From DAOTVY01 sp041082245 (lineage in GTDB: Bacteria; Chloroflexota; Chloroflexia; DTKN01), in contig JBDOIE010000140.1 of assembly GCA_041082245.1 (NCBI GenBank), positions 1 to 14,422 on the forward strand: a stretch of DNA of 14,422 bases. The letters are read 5' to 3'. Under the pieces are notes generated by a model. That model had not been told where the DNA came from, searched no databases, and was given only the letters and a program-made list of their open reading frames with translations. Every line of letters starts with the position of its first letter. The stretch's first letter is position 1. Of the stretch, positions 7,186-13,709 are shown piece after piece. Position numbers and translations under genes: made by a program.

Positions 7186-8952
7186 TTACTTCGTGATCCG
7201 CCAGTTCTCGATGTCGATGCCGCCGAGGGCGGGGAAGTGGCGCTGCAGGTAGGGCTTGGTCACATTGACGGTCGTGTAGAAGTAGATCGGAGCGATGGCC
7301 GCAATCTCGTAGACCAGCAGGTGCTCGGCCCGCTTGTACATCTCGGCGCGCTTCGCCTGGTCAGGCTCCCTGCCGGCCGCGATCGTCAGGTCGTTGAACT
7401 CGGTGACGAACTGGCCGACCTGCGGATCGTCCAGGCGCAGGCGCGGGTTGTTGCTCCCCTTGGTCGGGTTAAAGACCTCGTGCACCCAGTTGTTCTGGTC
7501 CGGGTAGTCCGCGCACCAGCCCAGTCGCCAGATGTGGGGCATCTCCTCCACCGGGGTCTTCGGGCTGATCGTCTTCAGGTAGACCTTCCACTCCTGGTTC
7601 TCGACGTTCACCTCGACCCCGAGGGTCTCCTTCCACATCTGCTGGATCGCCTGGGCGATGCGGGCATGCCCTTCGGAGGTGTTGTACATCAGGGTGACCT
7701 GCGGGAAGCCGGCGCCACCGGCAAAACCAGCCTCCGCCAGCTCCGCTTTCGCCTTCTCCGGATCGGAGTAGATACCCACGTTCGGATCAAAGGCCGCGTT
7801 CCCGAAGATGCCCGGGCAGGCGAAGGCGTTCGCCGGCTGCTGGCCGCCCTTCAGCACGTTGTCGATCAGGCCCTGGCGGTCGATCGCGTACGAGAAGGCG
7901 CGCCGCACGTGCACATCGTCCATCGGGTCCTTATCGGTGGTGAAGCCGTAGTAGTAGGTGCACGGGTACGGGGCAATGACAAGCTCCTTGCTCAGCACCG
8001 GGTCGCTCTTGACGCGGTCCAGATCGTCCAGCGGCACACCGGTGCTGTCCAGCTCGCCGTTCTCGTACATCGCAAACGCCGTCGAGGCCTCGGTGATCAT
8101 GACAAAGTCCACGACGTCGATCTGAACCTGGTCGGCCTTGTAGTAGTACGGGTTCTTGATCAACGTCATATGGCTGTCGTGCGTCCACTCTTTCAGGGCG
8201 TAGGCAGCGTTGGTCATAATGTTACCCGGCTCGGTCCACTCCGCCCCGAACTCCTCGATGGCTTCCTTGGGCTGCGGCCGGCAGACCCACATCCCCGCGA
8301 TCGCCGGGAAGAAGCCCGCGGGGTACTCCAGCGTGAACTGCACGGTGTAGTCGTCCAGCGCTTTCACGCCCAGGTCCTCGATGTTGTAGGTGTTGGTGGG
8401 CACTTCGGTCGTGTTGATCGCCTCGGCGTTCTTGATGATGTAGGTCACGTAGGCATAGTCGGAGGCGGTCTCGGGCATCACCGTGCGGCGCACACCGTAC
8501 TCGACGTCATAGGCGGTGACAGGGCGGATCTTCTCGAAGGTGTCGGTGGCCGGGTCGTAGCGCACCCAGTAGACGTCGTTGCGCATATGGAAGGTGTAGA
8601 CCAGCCCGTCTGGAGAGACGTCCCAGGAGGTGGCCAGCTCGGGGATCACCTCCGCCGTCTCGGGATCGTAGGCGGTCAGGCCCAGGAAGAGCTGCTCGTC
8701 CACGTCCACCGAGGTGGTATCCGTCGCCAGGGCCGGGTCGAGCGTCGGGGGCTCGGTGCCCAGGTTCAGGCGCAAGACAACCGGCTGAGGAACCGGGGTC
8801 GCCGTGGGCGGAGGCGGGGGTGTAGTGGGTTCCGGCGGCTTGGTCGCCGGTGCCACGGTCGTCGGAGTGGGCCCGCAAGCGGCCAGGAGCGGAACAACCA
8901 TCGCTGCGACCATCACCACACCGATGATCGCGAGCCACTTCTTCGTATTCAT
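7186..8952 (-). CDS. ABC transporter solute-binding lipoprotein, family 5 (peptide/OppA-DppA type)
   Basis: This 588-residue protein is an extracytoplasmic, lipid-anchored receptor that would deliver peptides or similar solutes to an ABC importer. A lipoprotein signal peptide (MNTKKW, then a hydrophobic core) ends in the lipobox LLAAC with Cys26. A Thr/Pro-rich tether spans about 28-57. The family-5 fold then begins at LRLNLGTEPPTLDPALATD, with the family-typical YDPETAEVIPELATSWDVS downstream. The length is normal. The ATG at 8952 has AAGGAGG about 8 bases upstream. The gene has its own consensus promoter and a strong terminator, so it appears monocistronic. No permease or ATPase gene lies in the window, so its transporter partners must be encoded elsewhere. 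Family membership is certain; the ligand cannot be read from sequence, and nickel, oligosaccharides or opines are alternatives to peptides. Confidence 0.95.
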   Translation of the reverse strand: MNTKKWLAIIGVVMVAAMVVPLLAACGPTPTTVAPATKPPEPTTPPPPPTATPVPQPVVLRLNLGTEPPTLDPALATDTTSVDVDEQLFLGLTAYDPETAEVIPELATSWDVSPDGLVYTFHMRNDVYWVRYDPATDTFEKIRPVTAYDVEYGVRRTVMPETASDYAYVTYIIKNAEAINTTEVPTNTYNIEDLGVKALDDYTVQFTLEYPAGFFPAIAGMWVCRPQPKEAIEEFGAEWTEPGNIMTNAAYALKEWTHDSHMTLIKNPYYYKADQVQIDVVDFVMITEASTAFAMYENGELDSTGVPLDDLDRVKSDPVLSKELVIAPYPCTYYYGFTTDKDPMDDVHVRRAFSYAIDRQGLIDNVLKGGQQPANAFACPGIFGNAAFDPNVGIYSDPEKAKAELAEAGFAGGAGFPQVTLMYNTSEGHARIAQAIQQMWKETLGVEVNVENQEWKVYLKTISPKTPVEEMPHIWRLGWCADYPDQNNWVHEVFNPTKGSNNPRLRLDDPQVGQFVTEFNDLTIAAGREPDQAKRAEMYKRAEHLLVYEIAAIAPIYFYTTVNVTKPYLQRHFPALGGIDIENWRITK

Positions 8953-8983
8953 TCTCTGACCCTCCTTACTCGAGGTTTGCCTG

Positions 8984-9025
8984 CTACTGCCGGAGTCTTT
9001 GCCCGTGGAATACGTGGGGATGCAT
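8984..9025 (-). CDS. Possible 13-codon leader peptide
   Basis: Inside the leader of the lipoprotein gene, an ATG at 9025 opens a 13-codon frame, MHPHVFHGQRLRQ, that ends in TAG 31 bases before the main ATG. The 11 bases AAGGAGGTGAT (9034-9024) match the full complement of the 16S rRNA 3' end and overlap the ATG. The spacing from GGAGG is only 2 bases, shorter than optimal. Three of the first seven residues are His, which is reminiscent of attenuator peptides, but I found no clear competing terminator hairpin. It may be a true leader peptide, a ribosome standby site or chance. Confidence 0.3.
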   Translation of the reverse strand: MHPHVFHGQRLRQ

Positions 9026-9055
9026 CACCTCCTTGGCCGGACAACCGTAGGACTG

Positions 9056-9071
9056 CTGGCGGATCCGCCAG
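9056..9071. promoter_or_regulatory. Operator-like 16-bp palindrome at the lipoprotein transcription start
   Basis: CTGGCGGATCCGCCAG is a perfect inverted repeat. It lies about +4 to +19 relative to the predicted start (near 9074) of the minus-strand lipoprotein transcript, a classic position for a repressor. It could also form a hairpin at the 5' end of the transcript and stabilise it. No regulator gene is adjacent. Confidence 0.5.
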
Positions 9072-9080
9072 TTCAAGCGG

Positions 9081-9109
9081 ATTATAGCAGAACGAAAAGG
9101 GCCTGTCAA
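9081..9109 (-). promoter_or_regulatory. Full-consensus sigma-70 promoter of the lipoprotein gene
   Basis: On the minus strand, TTGACA (9109-9104), exactly 17 bases and TATAAT (9086-9081) match the consensus at every position. A TGC before the -10 adds an extended -10 element. So strong a core promoter usually implies high expression or tight repression, which fits the adjacent palindrome. Confidence 0.9.
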
Positions 9110-9110
9110 C

Positions 9111-9140
9111 TTGCGCGTTTGCTCGGCACTGTGCTAGAAT
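9111..9140 (+). promoter_or_regulatory. Sigma-70 promoter of the DUF362-HAD-methyltransferase operon
   Basis: TTGCGC (9111-9116), an 18-base spacer and TAGAAT (9135-9140), with TGC before the -10 as an extended element, form a moderate promoter. Its -35 is one base from the -35 of the lipoprotein promoter. Transcription would start near 9147, well before the ATG at 9214. Confidence 0.75.
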
Positions 9141-9213
9141 GGCCTTTGGCCCACGAGGATACCTCCCCGAGGTGTCCGTACGAGGGACTCTTGCGCAGTT
9201 TTTGGAGGAACAA

Positions 9214-10347
9214 ATGTCCATCGTCTATTACACCCCTGCCCGCGCCACGCGCTGGGAGTACCGTGCCAGCCTTGTGGGCCGGCTCGAAGTGCTGCTGGAC
9301 CGACTGGAGCTTGCGAAGCGGTTTCAACCCGGGGAATATGTCGCGATCAAGACGCACTTTGGCTCGGAGGGGGCCCACCGCATCGTCCGCCCGATCTTCC
9401 TTCGCAAGGTTGTGGAAGCGGTGCGGAAGGCAGGCGCCAAGCCGTTCGTCACGGATACGGTGCGTATTGCCGGCTGGGACTACCTCGAGGTAGCCAATCA
9501 GGAAGGGTTGAACCCCCAGTCCCTGGGCTGTCCTGTGATCCTTGCCGACGGACTGTTCGGCCACGACAGCATCGTCGTGCCGGCCGGGCCGATCCTGGGC
9601 TCGATCCGTGTCGCTTCAGCCATCTACGATGCCCCCGCCATGGTCGTCGTCTCGCACTGCAAAGGGCACATCCAGGCCGGCTACGGCGGGGCGATCAAGA
9701 ACCTCGCGATGGGGTGCGTCGCCGGCCGTGACCGTAGCGGGGACTGGAAGCAGGCGCGCGGCCACATCCACGCCGCCGAACCCGAATCGAAGGTCGTCCG
9801 CGATGCCCAGCTGTGCACCCTCTGCCTGGACTGCCTGCACGTCTGCCCTACCGGAGCCATCGTCTTCGAAGGAGACGATCTTGTCCTGCTCGATGAGCGC
9901 TGCTGGCGGTGCGGACGCTGTGCCCGGGTGTGCCGCCAGGGGGCCATCGTCCTGGAGAGCCGCGGCGAAAACGAGTTCCAGCAGGCGCTCGCGGAGGCGG
10001 CTCAGGCCGTGCTGCGTACCTTCGAACCCGGGAAGGTCGTTTTCCTCAACTTTGCCCTGGAGGTGCAACCGGAATGCGACTGCATGCCGGCCGCCGATAC
10101 CCCGGTCGTGCAGGACCAGGGCATCTTTGCCTCCGACGATATCGTCGCCGTGGAACAGGCCACCCTGGACGCGATCAACCGTGCCGTGCCCCTGCCTCAG
10201 TCGCTCGCGGCCGACCGGGGCGTCCAGCCTGGCGAGCGGGTGCTTGCCGGTGCCCTGGGCGTCGACGGTCAGCTCCATATCGACGCCGCTGCCGCCCTAG
10301 GCATGGGAAGCCGGGAATACGAACTCGTCGAAATCCGCGAAGGCTGA
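9214..10347 (+). CDS. DUF362 domain protein with two [4Fe-4S] ferredoxin motifs
   Basis: This 377-residue protein has an N-terminal DUF362 domain (about 1-190), including GEYVAIKTHFGSEG (40-53) and SHCKGH near 147-152. A ferredoxin insert follows, with two C-x2-C-x2-C-x3-C clusters: Cys201/204/207/211 and Cys230/233/236/240. The C-terminal part resumes DUF362, with a Cys288-x-Cys290 pair and GIFASDDIVAVEQA, typical of this subgroup. The first cluster has the usual Pro after its last Cys; the second has Arg instead. The reaction is unknown for the family; electron transfer or Fe-S handling is likely. I place the start at 9214 because GGAGGA precedes it; the earlier in-frame ATG at 9139 overlaps the promoter -10 and could not be within the transcript. 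It is the first gene of an operon with the phosphatase, 14 bases apart. Confidence 0.9.
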   Translation: MSIVYYTPARATRWEYRASLVGRLEVLLDRLELAKRFQPGEYVAIKTHFGSEGAHRIVRPIFLRKVVEAVRKAGAKPFVTDTVRIAGWDYLEVANQEGLNPQSLGCPVILADGLFGHDSIVVPAGPILGSIRVASAIYDAPAMVVVSHCKGHIQAGYGGAIKNLAMGCVAGRDRSGDWKQARGHIHAAEPESKVVRDAQLCTLCLDCLHVCPTGAIVFEGDDLVLLDERCWRCGRCARVCRQGAIVLESRGENEFQQALAEAAQAVLRTFEPGKVVFLNFALEVQPECDCMPAADTPVVQDQGIFASDDIVAVEQATLDAINRAVPLPQSLAADRGVQPGERVLAGALGVDGQLHIDAAAALGMGSREYELVEIREG

Positions 10348-10361
10348 GCACGGAGGGAAAT

Positions 10362-11141
10362 GTGACGACGAACGTCCTTGCAGGCATCCGCGCCCTGGTG
10401 CTGGATATCGACGGCGTCCTCTACCACGCAGGAGAACCGATCCCGGGCGGCCCCGAGGCGCTCCAGGAGATCCGCCGGCGGGGCTACCTCCTGCGCTTCC
10501 TGACCAATATCACCCGCCGCTCCCGCGCGACCGTTGCTGAGCGGCTGGGGAAAATGGGGTATGCAGTCGCTACGGAAGAGGTGCTCACCGCTTCCTATCT
10601 CACAGCCTCCTACCTTCGGCTCCTCGGCCGGCCCCGCTGCTGGGTGCTGCTCGACGGGGACGGGCTGAGCGAGTTCGCGGGCGTAGAACAGTCAGAGGAA
10701 GACCCGGATTATGTCGTGCTCGGAGACCTGGCGGAGTCGTTCTCCTACGACCTCCTCAATCGGGTGCTCCGTGCTCTGTGGCGCGGGGCCGGCTTTATCG
10801 CGATGCAGGCCGATCCGTACGACCTGGGACGCGATGGCCCCACGGTGAACGTGGGCGGCTGGCTGGCGCTCCTCGAACGGGCAAGCGGCCGGTGCGCGAC
10901 CCTCATCGGAAAACCCTCTCCCATCGCTTTCCAGATGGCGCTTCAGGAACTGGGGGTCGAATCCGAAGCAGCCGCGGTGGTCGGCGACCGGGTCGAATCC
11001 GATATCGCAGGGGGAAAGAACGCCGGGATGCGCACGATCCTCGTGCGCACCGGCCACTTTCGGCCCCAGGACCTCGAAGGGCCTGTCCAACCGGACCTCG
11101 TGATCGCATCGCTCGCCGAACTGCCGCGCTACCTCCCGTGA
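10362..11141 (+). CDS. HAD superfamily phosphatase, subfamily IIA (NagD/LHPP-like)
   Basis: This 259-residue cytoplasmic phosphatase has all four HAD motifs. Motif I is DIDGVLY, with nucleophile Asp15 and acid/base Asp17. Motif II is FLTN (Thr48). Motif III is the lysine of LIGKPSP (Lys184). Motif IV is VGDRVESD (Asp209 and Asp214). The IIA cap lies between motifs II and III, and the short spacing after motif I plus GKPSP fits the NagD/LHPP group, whose members act on nucleotide monophosphates, phosphoglycolate, sugar phosphates or pyrophosphate. The substrate cannot be chosen from sequence. The GTG at 10362 has GGAGGG about 5 bases upstream and the catalytic motif follows within 15 residues; a longer open frame upstream overlaps the DUF362 gene and is not used. 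The next gene starts 21 bases downstream. Confidence 0.9.
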   Translation: MTTNVLAGIRALVLDIDGVLYHAGEPIPGGPEALQEIRRRGYLLRFLTNITRRSRATVAERLGKMGYAVATEEVLTASYLTASYLRLLGRPRCWVLLDGDGLSEFAGVEQSEEDPDYVVLGDLAESFSYDLLNRVLRALWRGAGFIAMQADPYDLGRDGPTVNVGGWLALLERASGRCATLIGKPSPIAFQMALQELGVESEAAAVVGDRVESDIAGGKNAGMRTILVRTGHFRPQDLEGPVQPDLVIASLAELPRYLP

Positions 11142-11162
11142 CACGGCCCGGGGCAAAGGAAC

Positions 11163-12362
11163 ATGGCACAGACCAGGGATCGTAGCTTCACCTTCCTGCT
11201 CCTGGGGCGTCCGCTGGAGCTGGCTGTCCAGCCGGGCCTTCCCGGCAGCCGCGGGGTGGAACCGGGGCGCTGCCTCCTCGTCGAGGCGATCGAGATACAC
11301 CCGGGTGAGCACGTGCTCGAACTGGCCTGCGGCTATGGCCTCGCCGGGATCGCCGCGGCCCTGCTGGCCCCCGAGGCGCACGTTACCCTGTTGGATGACG
11401 ACGTGGCTGCGGTTGCCTGTACCTGCGAGAACGTGCGCCGCAACCGGCTCGCGAACGCGACCGTGGAGTTGAGCCCTGGCTATACGGACCTTCCTGCCGG
11501 CACATACGACGTTGTCCTCCTCCATGCCCCTGCTTACCGTGGCAACGCATTCGTGCGACACCTGATCGCGGTTGCGCACACGGTCCTCCGCCCGGGCGGG
11601 CGCTTCTACCTGGCCGGCGGGATGCGCGAGGGCCTGCCGACGTTTCGCCGCGAGGTCGAGCGCCTCTTCGGAGCGGTCGAAGAAGCCAGCCGCAGCGCCG
11701 GTTACCGGGTGCTGCTCGCCTGCAAGGGGGCCAATACGGCCACTTCTCCCCCGGACGTGGAAACCGCGACTTTCTCTGTCGCCTTTGGCGGAACTACCTT
11801 CACCTTCGTGAGCCGGCCGGGAGTCTTTTCCCACGGGGAGGTGGATCCGGCAAGCCGGCTGTTGCTCGAGGTCGCTTCCGTCCATCCGGGCGATCGCATC
11901 CTGGATCTGGGGTGTGGTTACGGCATTCTGGGGATCGTCGCCGCCCAACAGGCCCCCGAGGGGTATGCCGTCATGGTCGATCGCAATCTTCTGGCGGTGG
12001 AACTCGCACGGGAGAATGCCCGCCTCAATGCCGTTACGAACGTCGAAGTGCTCCTGAGCGATGGGGTAGAAGCGGTGGCAGACAGGCGCTTCGACCTGAT
12101 CCTGTGCAACCCGCCGTTCCACGCAGGCCGGCCGGCCGACCGCCTGGCCGGGGAAGTGCTCCTGGTCCAGGGGGCGTCGGTCCTCGCCCCCGGGGGCCGC
12201 TTCTACGTCGTGGCCAACGAGTTCCTGCCGTACGAGCGCGTGCTGCGTGACGCGCTGGGCGAGGTGGAAGAGGTCGCCCGTCGGGACGGTTTCAAGGTGC
12301 TCCTCGGCCGCGCGAAAGGGGCGGCACGAACCCTTCCGCGTCGCATCCGAAAACGCCCGTAA
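11163..12362 (+). CDS. Two-domain class I SAM methyltransferase, RsmC/RlmG-like
   Basis: This 399-residue protein consists of two tandem Rossmann methyltransferase domains. The C-terminal half (about 200-390) is complete: SAM-binding LDLGCGYGILG at 247-257, acidic Asp273 after strand 2, and catalytic NPPFHAG at 316-322. It is preceded by the family feature RPGVFSHGEVDPASRLL. The N-terminal half keeps a SAM-like loop (ELACGYGLAG, 53-62), but the N-P-P-F/Y position reads HAPAYRG (121-127), so it has probably lost catalysis. This degenerate-plus-active arrangement matches RsmC and RlmG, which make N2-methylguanine in 16S and 23S rRNA respectively. The likely target is therefore a guanine in rRNA, but which one is not readable. 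The C-terminus is basic (RRIRKRP), suitable for RNA binding. The ATG has only a weak AAAGGA upstream. It ends the operon. Confidence 0.85.
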   Translation: MAQTRDRSFTFLLLGRPLELAVQPGLPGSRGVEPGRCLLVEAIEIHPGEHVLELACGYGLAGIAAALLAPEAHVTLLDDDVAAVACTCENVRRNRLANATVELSPGYTDLPAGTYDVVLLHAPAYRGNAFVRHLIAVAHTVLRPGGRFYLAGGMREGLPTFRREVERLFGAVEEASRSAGYRVLLACKGANTATSPPDVETATFSVAFGGTTFTFVSRPGVFSHGEVDPASRLLLEVASVHPGDRILDLGCGYGILGIVAAQQAPEGYAVMVDRNLLAVELARENARLNAVTNVEVLLSDGVEAVADRRFDLILCNPPFHAGRPADRLAGEVLLVQGASVLAPGGRFYVVANEFLPYERVLRDALGEVEEVARRDGFKVLLGRAKGAARTLPRRIRKRP

Positions 12363-12641
12363 ATGTACCCCCATATCGGGGCAGCAGCTGGGTTTCGCCC
12401 CCGAAAAGCGTTGCGCTGACGGCAGGGAAGAGCGCCTGCTGCTTATGCTTCTCCCGTTGGCCTCCGGTACCCCGGCCGCGCGGACGTGGCAGCAGGGAAA
12501 CGCGGCCGGAGTCGTTGCCCCCCAAGGGGTCCGGGTGTAGCAAGCGCCGCGTCTCGCCGGTGGGCAACAGGGTGACGGAGTACCATCTGGCCACACGCCA
12601 GACGTACGGGCGAGAGGTCACCGAACTCCCGGGGAACCGCC
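12363..12641. other. Convergent spacer between methyltransferase and acylphosphatase genes
   Basis: A minus-strand GTG frame of 117 codons (12292-12645) overlaps the acylphosphatase stop as GTGA and has GC-rich third positions in its first half. It lacks a ribosome-binding site, runs into the methyltransferase gene and matches nothing I know, so I do not call it a gene. A 9-bp perfect inverted repeat (CCGGCCGCG at 12472-12480, CGCGGCCGG at 12501-12509) and a 6-bp hairpin (12586-12602) are present, neither followed by a T-tract. No RNA gene is apparent. Confidence 0.45.
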
Positions 12642-12920
12642 TCACCAGGCAATGCTGAAGCGCGAGAGGTCACCCCGATACGGCTCCCACTGCACCTCTA
12701 CCCCTTCCACCTCGGCGAGGGAGGGGCCCCGCTGACACCAGGCGATGAGCGCCTGAAGGGCCTCTTCCTCTCCCTCGGCCAGCACCTCCACCCGCCCGTC
12801 GGGCAGGTTACGTACCCACCCGTTGAGGCCGAGGCGCTGCGCCTGCTGGCGGGTGTAGTAGCGGAAATTCACCCCCTGCACATAACCGCGGATCCAGAGG
12901 TGTACGCGTCGGAGGGCCAT
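12642..12920 (-). CDS. acyP: Acylphosphatase
   Basis: This 92-residue cytoplasmic enzyme hydrolyses acyl phosphates such as acetyl phosphate. The signature GYVQGVNFRYYTRQQA places the catalytic Arg at 20, and GWVRNLPDGRVEV places the catalytic Asn at 38, as in characterised acylphosphatases. Length is typical once the start is corrected. An ATG at 12953 opens the same frame, but it overlaps the TATAAT -10 box and lies upstream of the predicted transcript start. The ATG at 12920 has GAGGAGG about 5 bases upstream and gives the normal family N-terminus (MALRRVHLWI). The gene stands alone and is divergent from the endonuclease III operon. The assignment is secure; its physiological role in bacteria is often unclear. 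Confidence 0.95.
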   Translation of the reverse strand: MALRRVHLWIRGYVQGVNFRYYTRQQAQRLGLNGWVRNLPDGRVEVLAEGEEEALQALIAWCQRGPSLAEVEGVEVQWEPYRGDLSRFSIAW

Positions 12921-12951
12921 CGCATCCTCCTCAGGGATCGTTGCAGCTTTC

Positions 12952-12979
12952 ATTATACCTGCCGGGCCCCTGCGCGCAA
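12952..12979 (-). promoter_or_regulatory. Sigma-70 promoter of acyP
   Basis: On the minus strand, TTGCGC (12979-12974), 16 bases and TATAAT (12957-12952). The perfect -10 box includes part of the upstream ATG at 12953, which shows that ATG is not the start. The transcript would begin near 12945, leaving a leader of about 25 bases with the ribosome-binding site. Confidence 0.75.
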
Positions 12980-12980
12980 G

Positions 12981-13008
12981 TTGACGTGCAGCTGACTTTG
13001 CCTATAAT
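12981..13008 (+). promoter_or_regulatory. Sigma-70 promoter of the endonuclease III operon
   Basis: TTGACG (12981-12986), 16 bases and TATAAT (13003-13008) predict a start near 13015, about 23 bases before the GTG of the endonuclease gene. Its -35 lies one base from the opposing acyP -35. Confidence 0.8.
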
Positions 13009-13037
13009 GACACCGTCTGACCGTTGGGAGGACCCGG

Positions 13038-13709
13038 GTGTGCGACCTTGCTTCTCGTGCCCTGCTCATCCACCGGCGCCTGGTGGCCCGCTACGGCGAG
13101 CGGCCGGTGCGCGCGCGCCTCGATCCGGTAGCGGAGCTCGTTTCCACCATCCTTTCCCAGAACACAAGCGACCGGAACCGCGATCGCGCCTTCGCACGGC
13201 TGCGCGAACGCTTCCCTACGTGGGAAGCCGTACGGGACGCACCCCCCCAGGAAGTCGAGGAGGCAATTCGCCCGGCGGGGCTCGCGGCCCTGAAGACCCC
13301 TCGCATCCAGGCGGCGTTGCGCCGGATCACTGCCGAACAGGGACGCCTCAACCTGGACTTTCTTGCTGCCATGCCCCTGGAAGAGGCCCGTGCCTGGCTG
13401 ATGTCGCTCGAAGGTGTGGGTCCAAAGACTGCCGCGATCGTGCTGCTCTTCGGCTTCGGCCGGCCGGCCTTTCCCGTCGACACGCACATCCACCGGGTGA
13501 GCCGGCGTCTCGGGTTGATCGCCCCCGACACGACCCGGGAAGGAGCGCACCGGCAGCTTGAGGCCCTGTTGCCGCCCGAAATCTACGCGACCTTTCACCT
13601 GAACCTGATCGCTCACGGGCGGGAGACGTGCCACCCGCGTCGCCCGGCGTGCGGCGCGTGTGTCCTTGTGGACCTGTGCCCTTCCCGGCAGCGCGAGGAG
13701 GAAGCGTGA
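13038..13709 (+). CDS. nth: Endonuclease III-like DNA glycosylase/AP lyase with [4Fe-4S] cluster
   Basis: This 223-residue base-excision-repair enzyme removes oxidised pyrimidines and cuts at abasic sites. The HhH-GPD fold contains LEGVGPKTA, with the helix-hairpin-helix and the Schiff-base Lys130, and VDTHIHRV, with the catalytic Asp148. The C-terminal iron-sulfur loop is intact as Cys198-x6-Cys205-x2-Cys208-x5-Cys214, exactly the endonuclease III spacing. The N-terminal block reads ILSQNTSDRN, whereas E. coli Nth has SAQATD, so substrate preference may differ. Having both Lys and Asp argues for a bifunctional glycosylase/lyase and against a MutY-type one. The GTG start has GGGAGGA about 6 bases upstream and lies just after a good promoter. 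Its stop overlaps the next start as GTGA. Confidence 0.93.
   Translation: MCDLASRALLIHRRLVARYGERPVRARLDPVAELVSTILSQNTSDRNRDRAFARLRERFPTWEAVRDAPPQEVEEAIRPAGLAALKTPRIQAALRRITAEQGRLNLDFLAAMPLEEARAWLMSLEGVGPKTAAIVLLFGFGRPAFPVDTHIHRVSRRLGLIAPDTTREGAHRQLEALLPPEIYATFHLNLIAHGRETCHPRRPACGACVLVDLCPSRQREEEA

Noticed and set aside
7195..9074. A 13-base direct repeat GATCCGCCAGTTC at both ends of the lipoprotein gene (7195-7207 and 9062-9074)
   Set aside because: A few 13-base matches are expected by chance in 14 kb of GC-rich DNA; one copy is coding and there is no sign of transposition.
7093..9087. A 664-codon plus-strand frame opposite the solute-binding lipoprotein
   Set aside because: It is antisense to a secure family-5 binding protein and starts inside the terminator region; the sequence is low-complexity Arg/Gly/His/Val.
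10692..12596. A 634-codon minus-strand frame
   Set aside because: It spans the ends of two plus-strand genes with complete catalytic motifs; no domain is visible in the reverse frame.
12292..12645. A 117-codon minus-strand frame starting at GTG over the acyP stop
   Set aside because: GC-rich third positions and the GTGA overlap were attractive, but there is no ribosome-binding site, it runs 70 bases into the methyltransferase gene and it matches no known protein.
12610..12674. A 13-base direct repeat GCGAGAGGTCACC (12610-12622 and 12662-12674) near the acyP 3' end
   Set aside because: It suggested a partial duplication of the acyP end, but the flanks do not match and the spacing is out of frame; chance is enough.
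188..13460. Repeated GGCCGGCC-type octamers
   Set aside because: They fall mainly in coding sequence for Ala-Gly-Arg-Pro runs and follow from the high GC content; no regular spacing.
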